From: Planktothrix paucivesiculata PCC 9631
GTDB lineage: Bacteria > Cyanobacteriota > Cyanobacteriia > Cyanobacteriales > Microcoleaceae
Reading direction: 5' to 3'
DNA length: 64,000 bases
NCBI RefSeq assembly: GCF_900009265.2
Contig: NZ_LR735000.1
Span: forward strand, 1 to 64,000
A program made the translations under genes and the position numbers. The notes below the pieces were generated by a model. It was not told the origin of the DNA and did not search any database. It saw only the letters and a list, made by a program, of their open reading frames with translations. Below, one piece after another: positions 17,201 through 25,976 of this stretch; positions within the stretch are counted from its first letter, which is position 1, and every line of letters begins with the position of its first letter.

Positions 17201-17290
17201 TAATAAAGCACTATAGAAATCCCAACCGAGGTTGTAATAATTTACAACTGATAGGAAACAACCGGAAGTATTATCTGGCGTTCCCAATTC

Positions 17291-17325
17291 GTAATCCGTA
17301 ATTCGTAATTCGTAATTCGTAATTC
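17291..17325. repeat. STRR: five tandem 7-base units GTAATTC
   Basis: First unit is GTAATCC, then four GTAATTC. It ends one base before the cruP stop codon. Short tandemly repeated heptamers are a known trait of filamentous cyanobacteria. Confidence 0.85.
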
Positions 17326-17326
17326 C

Positions 17327-18898
17327 CTATTCATAATCCTGTCCTGAACCATATTTCCACGCTTCTAACCAACGATAATAATAGTATTGTGAGGAAGATG
17401 GTAATTTTTTAAACATCGGTTCTAGGGTTTTTCCCAGGGGATATAAACCCGTATAAAGCCCTAAATTCCAGTAGTGAATTGTCCAATCAATTAAACTCAT
17501 TAACCCCACCTGGGGAATAATTTTAAAAATCAAACCCGGATGAGTTATCGCCGTTTTGGATAAGGTTTGAGTTAAAGCCGAAAACTGTACCACATCTTGC
17601 AAGAAAGGTTTTAAAATGGGTTCTCCCAATTGTTCCATACCTTGAAATACGGTAGTTAATAATTGGTTAATTTGTTCGGGGTTAATTGTTTGTTGAATCC
17701 CCACACTCATCGACCGTTGAAATAACCAAGTTACGGACAAACTAGGTTGATAGGGTTGCAATAAAGATAAGGCATTTTGACTTAATTGATCGGTAGTTAA
17801 GGCTTGATCAATTCCATCCGTTAATCGTTGTAAATGACGTACCATCGCCCCAAATCCCCCAAAACTTAACGGAGATTGATTTCCACTACTATCTCCCACG
17901 GCAAAAACACGATTCCAAGGCATTTTTAAGGGACTATTTTTATAACAGGGAAAGAAGCCAAATAATGCCCGTTTAAAGGTTAATTGATTTAACTCAATCT
18001 GTTGATATTCGGGTAAAAGTTTCAAATAATCTTCAAACAAAGATTCTAAACTAAACCGTTGGGGGTCAGCATCTAAATAGGTGAATAAATAAGTTGTTCT
18101 TCCATCCCTAGCGGGAAACGCTTCCCAAAAATATTGACATTGATTTTTTAAAGAAGTAAATGAGGCAAAAATATCCCCCGTTTGATTATTAGGATAACCC
18201 GTCGCACAGGTTCCCACCACCAAACAAACCGCGTCGGGTTTTTGTCCTTGTCTAGCTTGTCGAACTAAGGGGGAAAAATGCCCCATTGCATCTATTAATA
18301 AACGGGTTTTGATCATTATTTCTGACCTCTCCCCTGCAAACTGAGAGGAGTTAATGACTTCTACCCCATCAGGATGAATAATAGCCGCATGATAAGCTGT
18401 ATTTTCTAATAATATTCCTCCGACTTCTAAAAATTTAGTTTTGAGAGTTTCTAATAAATAAACTGGGTCAACTCCAATATTCAGAACATCTTTTACCCAA
18501 ATATCAGCGCCATTGGGAAAACTTAAACGGGCGGGGTTATATTCCGTGGCGATCGCTGTTTTTAATTCTACTTCCGATAATAAATTTAATTCGATAAAAA
18601 CCTCTAATTCCTTCCGAGAAATATTCCATTCCTGTTCCCGTCCTTGCAATTTTCCCCGTTCTAATATCGCTACTCGCCATCCTTTCATCGCTAGGGTTGC
18701 GCCAATTAAAATTCCCAAAGTTCCGCCACAAATTACCACATCATAATCTACATTTTCTAAAAGTTGACTATCCTGTTTAACGGTATGGGGAAGGGGGAGA
18801 GTATTATTTTTCAATCCCGTCCAAAGTTCATCGGCTTTTACCAGACCATTTAAAGGGTTTCCCGGGATTTGAGATAGAATTTCTTCGGTGAGAGACAT
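17327..18898 (-). CDS. cruP: CruP, lycopene-cyclase-paralogue flavoprotein
   Basis: 523 aa. The dinucleotide motif CGGTLGILIGATLA (57-70), then ILERGKLQGREQEWNISRKE and RLLIDAMGHFSPLVRQ match the CruP proteins shared by cyanobacteria and plants, paralogues of the CruA lycopene cyclase. Plant CruP limits beta-carotene epoxide build-up under oxidative stress; lycopene cyclase activity of the cyanobacterial form is not established. FAD-binding GDSSGNQSPLSFGGFG lies near residue 335. A ~55-residue N-terminal extension without membrane segments precedes the Rossmann fold. Stand-alone gene, with a heptamer repeat directly at its 3' end. Confidence 0.9.
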   Translation of the reverse strand: MSLTEEILSQIPGNPLNGLVKADELWTGLKNNTLPLPHTVKQDSQLLENVDYDVVICGGTLGILIGATLAMKGWRVAILERGKLQGREQEWNISRKELEVFIELNLLSEVELKTAIATEYNPARLSFPNGADIWVKDVLNIGVDPVYLLETLKTKFLEVGGILLENTAYHAAIIHPDGVEVINSSQFAGERSEIMIKTRLLIDAMGHFSPLVRQARQGQKPDAVCLVVGTCATGYPNNQTGDIFASFTSLKNQCQYFWEAFPARDGRTTYLFTYLDADPQRFSLESLFEDYLKLLPEYQQIELNQLTFKRALFGFFPCYKNSPLKMPWNRVFAVGDSSGNQSPLSFGGFGAMVRHLQRLTDGIDQALTTDQLSQNALSLLQPYQPSLSVTWLFQRSMSVGIQQTINPEQINQLLTTVFQGMEQLGEPILKPFLQDVVQFSALTQTLSKTAITHPGLIFKIIPQVGLMSLIDWTIHYWNLGLYTGLYPLGKTLEPMFKKLPSSSQYYYYRWLEAWKYGSGQDYE

Positions 18899-19047
18899 AG
18901 CAGTTACAATATACCATTCTTAATAGGATAATCGATTTTCTTCAATTTTAATCTCAATTAACTTTCATCGGCTAAAATCTTCAAAAATTCTTTTAACTGA
19001 TTAAGAATCTGATCAATTTCAGGTCAGAAGTTGTCTAGCTAGTTTGA

Positions 19048-20253
19048 CTATTTAGCACGAATAGCAGCTAAACGAGCATAATCCAGATTTTTTTGATACT
19101 GAATAACCCGTTGTTGTGCTTTACCATAATTAATATCAGAAGTCGAAACTGCTTTCATATTTTCAATCGCTTTTTCCCATTGACTCGCTACAAATTCCCA
19201 TTCATCTTTGGATTTAGATGTTTGTCCTAAAAATGCAGCAGTATTAGCTTCATTTAACCCTTGTTGAAAATAAATTTCTGGAGGTTGTACGGATGGATTT
19301 TTAGGTTGGGGATTAGCATTTTTTTGACTATACTCTAAATTATTTTGATATTGTTGAACCCGATCTTGAGCAAGCACATAATTTTCCGAAGAATCAGGAA
19401 CAGACTGCATTAATTCAATAGCATTTTTCCATTCATCTGCAACAGTTTTCCACTCATCGGAAGTTTTAGCCGTTTGTGCTAAATTAGCAGCTTTTGTTGC
19501 TGTTTCAATGGCCTCTCCAAAATAATTAGTTTCATCCTGATTTTCTTCATTATTTTCTGGTACAATTTCTTCTGTCGTTTGAACATTTGAGGAAGAAGTT
19601 TGTTCAGTGTTTTCAGTAACAGAAGCATCAGAATTTACATTCTGTGATGGAGTAATTTGCGAGAGTTTAATGCCTGAACTAATAATTAAACCTACTAGGA
19701 AAAATACAATGGTTTTTGATAAATTATTTTTAGATTGATTACTATTATTCTCTAGTCGGTAGAATATAGTTGCGAGCATAAGCCAAATTATCAAAACGAA
19801 TAATGCACTTAAGCTAGTAGGATTTTCTAGCATATTAGAAATTACTAGATTAGTTTTCATTCCCATGCAATATGAAATCTCTGCTTCTTCAGATAAATCA
19901 TAAAAAAATTTACAATTTAATTCTTGAAATTTAAAGAGAATATTCCAAGTGATTAGAGAATTAATAAAAATTATAAATGTTGCTTTTGTTCCTTCCAATA
20001 AAAAATTAAACTTAGGCAGCCATTTACCTATTAAAATTTGACTCAAAAGATAAAACAATGAGCATATAACTATTGTTATTAATACACATAAAATAGTAAA
20101 AATACCTAATCTTGATAACCAAATAAATCGAGTTGATCCAGATATACTTATAAAAATATCTATTAGAAATGGTAGGATTAAAAAGCCAGGAATTCCAAGC
20201 GGAAGAAGAATTAAAGATCTAACCAAAGGAAGCCAAAACGGTTGTGTATTCAT
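19048..20253 (-). CDS. Membrane protein with C-terminal repeated W-rich helical hairpins
   Basis: 401 aa. The first half has about five hydrophobic segments (residues 10-35, 45-75, 88-105, 150-165, 185-200). A polar, Glu/Asn-rich linker follows (about 205-245). The last 150 residues contain two copies of a ~65-residue unit: DEWKTVADEWKNAIELM...YQNNLEYSQ and DEWEFVASQWEKAIENM...YQKNLDYAR. The same unit occurs in the protein at 30775-32112. I do not know a function; the unit looks like a two-helix, TPR-like solenoid piece. Local composition is very AT-rich compared with neighbours. No clear promoter partner; the divergent side is 171 bases from menD's 3' end. Confidence 0.6.
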   Translation of the reverse strand: MNTQPFWLPLVRSLILLPLGIPGFLILPFLIDIFISISGSTRFIWLSRLGIFTILCVLITIVICSLFYLLSQILIGKWLPKFNFLLEGTKATFIIFINSLITWNILFKFQELNCKFFYDLSEEAEISYCMGMKTNLVISNMLENPTSLSALFVLIIWLMLATIFYRLENNSNQSKNNLSKTIVFFLVGLIISSGIKLSQITPSQNVNSDASVTENTEQTSSSNVQTTEEIVPENNEENQDETNYFGEAIETATKAANLAQTAKTSDEWKTVADEWKNAIELMQSVPDSSENYVLAQDRVQQYQNNLEYSQKNANPQPKNPSVQPPEIYFQQGLNEANTAAFLGQTSKSKDEWEFVASQWEKAIENMKAVSTSDINYGKAQQRVIQYQKNLDYARLAAIRAK

Positions 20254-20410
20254 AGGAACGAAGTTGAAGTTATTTTTATTAGAGGTAAATGGAAAACAGG
20301 ATAGAGAGAAGGTGATATAGAAAAAAAGCAGGTAAGGATATTGATCAATAGTTCATAAGGAGCGATCGCTCGAACTTACTATACTCTATAATAGAGGATA
20401 AAGTCATAAA

Positions 20411-20426
20411 AAGAAACCAGGTTTCT
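20411..20426 (-). terminator. menD terminator, AGAAACC/GGTTTCT hairpin
   Basis: The inverted repeat overlaps the menD stop codon; read on the minus strand it is followed by TTTTTATG. AGAAACC-type palindromes are common at cyanobacterial gene ends; a related one lies at 59104-59136. Confidence 0.55.
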
Positions 20427-22188
20427 AAAACGTTAATCTATCTGCTAATTCTCTTAAATATTGTTGTCGCCATTGGGAATCGGTTTTACGATTTGTTGGA
20501 ATTTCTAAGATTCTAATTCCTGTTTTGGGGAGAAAATTTAACCGTTGTTGCAATTGTTCCCAGGATTGAATTTGTTCATAATTAATATTATAGGTCGCTG
20601 CTAATTGGGCAAAATTAATATTTTGAGGAGTAGTAAAATATTCCTCAAAGGGAGGATTAAATTGAGAAATGGGCAACATTTCAAAAATTCCACCCCCATT
20701 ATTATTAATTAAAACAATGGTTAAATGTCCGATAAATTTATCTCTAATTAAAAATCCATTAGTATCATGAAGTAAGGCTAAATCCCCAGTTAATAAAATA
20801 CTACTTTGCTGATGATGGGCAATTCCTAAAGCGGTTGATAGGGTTCCATCAATGCCATTTGCACCGCGATTAAAAAAGGGTTGAATGTTTAAATGGTTCG
20901 GACACCAAAAGAATTCTACATCCCTCACTGGCATACTATTGGCAATAAAAATAGGGGTATTCTGAGGTAAAATTTGAGACAGTAACCAAGCAACTTTGGG
21001 TTCTATCAAGGATGTAGTCAGGTTTAATTTTTCGTCAATTGTATTTCTGGATTGAGCTTCTAATTCATCCCAAAAATTACTATATACTTTAGATTTTTTT
21101 ACAATAATTTCCTCTGAATTGTTGGCTTGAGTAATTCCTTTTGAGAGTTGTTCTATTGATATCCTAAGATGGGTGGTTTTTCCATGTAATCCATCTAGGT
21201 TTTGATAACTAGGATCTAGGATAAAATAATCTGGTTGTTGTTTTTCTAACCAATTTCTTAGGGTTTTACTGGTGGGTAAATCTCCAACTTGAATCACCAC
21301 TTCCGGGGCGAGTTTTTCCGCTAAGGTTGAATTTCTCAGAATTAAATCATAGGTTGAAATTAAATAGGGATTGAGGTTAGAATAGTTCCTGACGGGGGAT
21401 AATCCCTCGGCTAAAACGGGATAATTTAAGTGTTTGGCAAGTTGGGCGATCGCTTGACAATAAGCTAACGGATTTTGAGGTTGATCTACACCACAAATAA
21501 TAATTCCTTGGGAATAATTGTACCATAGTTTTAAATAATTGGATATATCAAAATCAGATAACATTAAAGTTTTTGATAGATTAATTTTACCAAAAAAATC
21601 ATCGGTTAATAGGGTTTTTAATGCTTCTGTTTCTGGTTGATAAACGGGATATAAAGGATCACGAAAGGGAATATTAAGATGAACAACGCCACCAATAGGA
21701 AATTGCGATCGCTCCCAAGCATAAATTAAGGTTTGTCGCAAATAACGTAACAATCCTAAGTCTAAACTAGGAACGGTTAATTCCGTTTGAAAATTGGGAT
21801 AATTACCATATAATTTAACTTGGTCAATAGTTTGTCCAGCATGACAATCTCGTAATTCTGGGGGGCGATCTGCGGTTAAAATTAATAGGGGAACTCGGCT
21901 TTCTTTGGCTTCGATAATAGCTGGATAAAAATTGGCCCCGGCGGTTCCAGACGTACAAACTAAAACCGTAGGTAAACCGGATTTTTTGGCAATTCCTAAA
22001 GCAAAAAAAGCAGCAGAACGTTCATCTAAAATTGGGATAGTTTCAATGCTAGAATGTTGAGCAAAAGCTATAGTTAAAGGGGTAGAACGGGAACCGGGAC
22101 AAAGAATAGCTGTTTTTAATCCTAATCGAGCCAAAGTCTCTACTAATACAGAAGCCCAAACTGTGTTAATATTACGGAAGTCAATCAT
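20425..22188 (-). CDS. menD: 2-succinyl-5-enolpyruvyl-6-hydroxy-3-cyclohexene-1-carboxylate synthase
   Basis: Thiamin-diphosphate enzyme that joins isochorismate and 2-oxoglutarate in phylloquinone (vitamin K1) synthesis, the electron carrier A1 of photosystem I. 587 aa, usual length. Seen: LCPGSRSTPLTIAF (residues 30-43), the catalytic Glu region ILDERSAAFFALG, LTADRPPELRDCHAGQTIDQ and the thiamin-binding stretch GDLALLHDTNGF...VLINNNGGGIF. Start at 22188 is close to the divergent dnaE start at 22235, so both promoters share 46 bases. The pathway link to psaK and the NDH-2 gene nearby is notable. Confidence 0.97.
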   Translation of the reverse strand: MIDFRNINTVWASVLVETLARLGLKTAILCPGSRSTPLTIAFAQHSSIETIPILDERSAAFFALGIAKKSGLPTVLVCTSGTAGANFYPAIIEAKESRVPLLILTADRPPELRDCHAGQTIDQVKLYGNYPNFQTELTVPSLDLGLLRYLRQTLIYAWERSQFPIGGVVHLNIPFRDPLYPVYQPETEALKTLLTDDFFGKINLSKTLMLSDFDISNYLKLWYNYSQGIIICGVDQPQNPLAYCQAIAQLAKHLNYPVLAEGLSPVRNYSNLNPYLISTYDLILRNSTLAEKLAPEVVIQVGDLPTSKTLRNWLEKQQPDYFILDPSYQNLDGLHGKTTHLRISIEQLSKGITQANNSEEIIVKKSKVYSNFWDELEAQSRNTIDEKLNLTTSLIEPKVAWLLSQILPQNTPIFIANSMPVRDVEFFWCPNHLNIQPFFNRGANGIDGTLSTALGIAHHQQSSILLTGDLALLHDTNGFLIRDKFIGHLTIVLINNNGGGIFEMLPISQFNPPFEEYFTTPQNINFAQLAATYNINYEQIQSWEQLQQRLNFLPKTGIRILEIPTNRKTDSQWRQQYLRELADRLTF

Positions 22189-22234
22189 TTTATCTCAATT
22201 AATTTTAATTTTAATTTAACCAAGGAACTCAACC

Positions 22235-25200
22235 ATGTCTTTTGTAGGTTTACATATTCATAGTGATTATAGTTTACTAGATGGGGCATCCCAATTACCT
22301 CAATTAATTGACCGAGCATTAGAGTTAGGAATGCCAGCGATCGCTGTTACCGATCACGGTGTTATGTATGGCGCCATTGAGTTAATTAAAACCTGCCGCA
22401 ATAAAAACATAAAACCCATTATTGGTAATGAGATGTATGTGATTAATGGTGATATTAAAGTTCAGGATCAGAAGGATAAGCGCCGAAGAAAATATCATCA
22501 AGTGGTCTTAGCTAAAAATACCCAAGGTTATAAAAACTTAGTTAAACTAACCACCATTTCACACCTCCAAGGATTTCAAGGAAAAGGGATTTTTGCCCGT
22601 CCCTGTATTAATAAAGAACTATTAGAACAATATCACGAAGGGTTAATTGTTACCAGTGCTTGTTTAGGGGGAGAAATTCCCCAAGCTATTTTACAAGGGC
22701 GTTATGATGTGGCGCGGGAAGTCGCGAAATGGTATCAAAGGGTATTTGGAGAGGATTTTTATTTAGAAATTCAAGACCATGGTTCTCCAGAAGATCGGAT
22801 GGTGAATGTTGAAATTGTTAAAATTAGTCAAGAATTAAAAATTAAAATTATCGCTACCAATGATTCCCATTTTATCTCCTGTAATGATGTGGAAGCCCAT
22901 GATGCTTTACTTTGTATTAATACCCAAAAATTAATTAGTGAAGAAAAACGGATGCGCTATAGCGGCACAGAATATTTAAAATCCGCCGAAGAAATGGCGC
23001 AATTATTTCTTGATCACCTACCCAATGATATCATTCAAGAAGCGATTAATAATACTGTAGAAGTCGCGAATAAAGTTGAACCCTATAAGGGTATTTTAGG
23101 CGAACCTCGTATCCCTGACTATCCCATTCCTGCCGATCATACGGCGGATACCTACTTAGAAGAAGTTACCTGGAAAGGGTTACTAGAAAGAATGAATGCT
23201 AAGACTAGAAGCGAGATTAAACCTCTCTATAAAGAGCGCTTAGAATATGAGCTTAAAATGATGCAACAGATGGGATTTTCCACTTATTTTTTAGTGGTTT
23301 GGGATTATATTAAATTTGCCAGAGATAACAATATTGCCGTCGGGCCAGGACGGGGTTCGGCGGCGGGATCATTAGTAGCTTATGCGCTAAAAATTACCAA
23401 TATTGATCCGGTTTATCATGGTTTATTATTTGAAAGATTTTTAAATCCTGAACGGAAATCTATGCCTGATATTGATACGGATTTCTGTATTGAAAGACGA
23501 GATGAAATGATTAAATATGTCACTGATAAATATGGAGACGATAAGGTGGCTCAAATTATTACTTTTAACCGCATGACCTCAAAAGCGGTATTAAAAGATG
23601 TCGCCCGGGTATTAGGAATTTCCTATAAAAATTCGGATAAAATGGCTAAATTAATTCCGGTTTCACGGGGAAAACCCGCCCGTTTGAAAGTAATGATTTC
23701 CGATCAAAGTCCCTCGCCGGAATTCAAAGAAGCCTATGATAATGAACAAGTTGCAGTTCATAATGAGGCGGGGGAAGAAGTCAATACCATTACTGTTAAA
23801 CAATGGTTAGATATGGCAATTCGCATCGAAGGTACTAATAAAACCTTCGGAGTTCATGCGGCGGGGGTGGTGATTTCTAAACAGTCTTTAGACGAAATTG
23901 TTCCCCTACAACGGAATAATGATGGGGCGGTCATTACGCAATATTATATGGAGGATTTGGAAGCCGTTGGGCTATTGAAAATGGACTTTTTGGGCTTGAA
24001 AAATTTAACCATGATTCAAAAAGCGGTTAATTATATTGAACAAAAACATCACTATAAAATTGATCCTGAAAAACTTCCCTCTGATATTGAAAGAAAAGCC
24101 CAAGATGCCTATAAAACCCATAAAAAGTTACCTGAAGATGTGCTAAAAACCTATAAATTACTAGAAAAAGGGGATTTAGATGGAATTTTTCAGTTAGAAT
24201 CTTCTGGGATGATAGATATTGTTAAAAAACTCAAACCTTCCTGTTTGGATGATATTTCTTCTATTTTAGCATTGTATCGTCCGGGGCCGTTAGATGCGGG
24301 TTTAATTCCCCAATTTATTGATCGTAAACATGGACGGGATGAAATTAGTTATGACCATCCCCTGTTAGAGCCAATTTTAAAAGAAACCTATGGAATTTTA
24401 TGTTTTCAAGAACAAATTATGAGATTAGCTCAAGATTTAGCGGGCTATTCGTTAGGTCAAGCGGACTTATTACGCCGCGCAATGGGAAAGAAAAAAGCCG
24501 AAGAAATGAATAAGCAACGGGAGACATTTATTGATGGGGCAACTAAAAATGGAGTTGGGCAAAAAATCGCTGAAAAACTATTTGAACAGATGCTTCAATT
24601 CGCAGAGTATTGCTTTAATAAATCCCATTCCATGGCCTATGCCTATGTCACCTATGAAACCGCCTATTTAAAAGCCAATTATCCCGTTGAATATATGGCG
24701 GCTTTATTAAGTGCAAATAGTGGGGATACGGATAAAATCCAAAAATATATTGAATCTTGTCAAAAATCCCTGGGAATTAAGGTAATCCCACCCGATATAA
24801 ACCTTTCAGGAATGGATTTTACTCCTTCAGATCAGAGTATTATTTTCGGACTTTCTGCAATTAAAAATGTCGGAGAAGGTGCGATCGAACATTTATTAGA
24901 AATTCGTCACGACGGGGGAGAATTTAAGAGTTTTCCCGATTTATGCGATCGCATTAATTTACAAATGGTCAATAGTCGCGCCTTAGAAGCCTTAATTAAA
25001 TGTGGAGCTTTAGATAAACTCAACCCCAACCGTCGCCAAGCCATTGATCATTTAGATAAATTAATTTCTTGGGCGCAAAGTAAAGCCAAAGATCGGGCTG
25101 TGGGTCAACAAAGTATCTTTGATATTTTAGGCGGTGGAACTAATACAAAAAACACCCATGAAGATGCACCCAAACCCGCAAAACTTGAGGATTTTAAGGT

Positions 25201-25921
25201 TCAAGAAAAACTACAATTTGAAAAAGAGTTACTGGGATTTTATGTCTCGGAACATCCTTTAAAATCTATCTTAAGATCAATTGTTATAGAAGAAAGGGTA
25301 ACTTTATCAGAATTAACGGGTAAAAAATCTAAGGTTAAAGTGGTGGTTGTGATTACTTCTATTAAAATACATACTACTAAAAAAGGCGATCGCATGGCAT
25401 TTCTACAAATCGAAGATTTAACCGGACAAATGGAAGCAATTGTTTTTCCTCGAACCTATCAAGAAATTCAGACCTTTCCCAGTGAAAATAATATCGTTTT
25501 AATCACGGGAAAAACCGACAAACAGGAAGATAAAATTCAGCTTATTATTGATGAATTACAATTAGCCGATACTCTCCCTCGGATTGATAAAATTTCGCCT
25601 CTTTTATTAGAAGATTTACCCATAGAAGAATCAGAATTGATGGTGCTTTTACACCTAAAACTTGAGGAAGTCTATGATTTATCCCGACTTCAAAAACTTC
25701 ATGCACTGTTGAAAGAACAATCATCAGGTAATCAACAACAAGCCAATATTCCAATTATTGCTACGGTTAAAGGAGAGTTTAAGTCAAGTCATAAAGGGGT
25801 TTGTTTAGGTCGTGACTTTTGGATACAGAATGCCGAAGCAACCATTGATTCCTTAAAATCTGCTGGATTTGATGCTGAAATTCAACCCAAATTAGAGCTA
25901 TTAAGATCAAGTCAAGGCTAA
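22235..25921 (+). CDS. dnaE: DNA polymerase III alpha subunit, full length and without intein
   Basis: Replicative polymerase, 1228 aa. The N-terminal PHP domain ([21 protein letters not shown]) is followed by the C-family polymerase core: [14 protein letters not shown] and the catalytic aspartates in MPDIDTDF (about 412-416). A helix-hairpin-helix region, an OB fold (about 1010-1090) and the tail follow. In many cyanobacteria dnaE is split into two distant genes joined by a split intein between Tyr and Cys of the sequence [10 protein letters not shown]. Here that junction (residues 792/793, bases 24610/24611) is continuous, so no intein is present. A good spacing to the divergent menD suggests a shared control region. 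The gene ends at a hairpin (25930-25976) shared with the convergent helicase. Confidence 0.97.
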   Translation: MSFVGLHIHSDYSLLDGASQLPQLIDRALELGMPAIAVTDHGVMYGAIELIKTCRNKNIKPIIGNEMYVINGDIKVQDQKDKRRRKYHQVVLAKNTQGYKNLVKLTTISHLQGFQGKGIFARPCINKELLEQYHEGLIVTSACLGGEIPQAILQGRYDVAREVAKWYQRVFGEDFYLEIQDHGSPEDRMVNVEIVKISQELKIKIIATNDSHFISCNDVEAHDALLCINTQKLISEEKRMRYSGTEYLKSAEEMAQLFLDHLPNDIIQEAINNTVEVANKVEPYKGILGEPRIPDYPIPADHTADTYLEEVTWKGLLERMNAKTRSEIKPLYKERLEYELKMMQQMGFSTYFLVVWDYIKFARDNNIAVGPGRGSAAGSLVAYALKITNIDPVYHGLLFERFLNPERKSMPDIDTDFCIERRDEMIKYVTDKYGDDKVAQIITFNRMTSKAVLKDVARVLGISYKNSDKMAKLIPVSRGKPARLKVMISDQSPSPEFKEAYDNEQVAVHNEAGEEVNTITVKQWLDMAIRIEGTNKTFGVHAAGVVISKQSLDEIVPLQRNNDGAVITQYYMEDLEAVGLLKMDFLGLKNLTMIQKAVNYIEQKHHYKIDPEKLPSDIERKAQDAYKTHKKLPEDVLKTYKLLEKGDLDGIFQLESSGMIDIVKKLKPSCLDDISSILALYRPGPLDAGLIPQFIDRKHGRDEISYDHPLLEPILKETYGILCFQEQIMRLAQDLAGYSLGQADLLRRAMGKKKAEEMNKQRETFIDGATKNGVGQKIAEKLFEQMLQFAEYCFNKSHSMAYAYVTYETAYLKANYPVEYMAALLSANSGDTDKIQKYIESCQKSLGIKVIPPDINLSGMDFTPSDQSIIFGLSAIKNVGEGAIEHLLEIRHDGGEFKSFPDLCDRINLQMVNSRALEALIKCGALDKLNPNRRQAIDHLDKLISWAQSKAKDRAVGQQSIFDILGGGTNTKNTHEDAPKPAKLEDFKVQEKLQFEKELLGFYVSEHPLKSILRSIVIEERVTLSELTGKKSKVKVVVVITSIKIHTTKKGDRMAFLQIEDLTGQMEAIVFPRTYQEIQTFPSENNIVLITGKTDKQEDKIQLIIDELQLADTLPRIDKISPLLLEDLPIEESELMVLLHLKLEEVYDLSRLQKLHALLKEQSSGNQQQANIPIIATVKGEFKSSHKGVCLGRDFWIQNAEATIDSLKSAGFDAEIQPKLELLRSSQG

Positions 25922-25929
25922 AAAAGTTC

Positions 25930-25976
25930 GTTGTTGGGCTTTAGCTCCCCAATCTAAAAGCCTAAAGTCCAACAAC
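25930..25976. terminator. Terminator hairpin between convergent dnaE and helicase genes
   Basis: GTTGTTGGGCTTTAG (25930-25944) pairs with CTAAAGTCCAACAAC (25962-25976) with one G-T. On the minus strand it is followed by GAACTTTTTT; on plus there is no T-run, so it serves the helicase best. It begins 9 bases after the dnaE stop and touches the helicase stop. Confidence 0.7.

Noticed and set aside
17281-17330. CRISPR-like array
   Set aside because: Units are 7 bases, tandem and without spacers; the same holds for 29343-29395, 35454-35691, 36583-36700 and 44250-44291. These are STRR repeats.
22235-25921. Intein in dnaE
   Set aside because: No splice-block motifs or extra length; the AEY/CFN junction is continuous.
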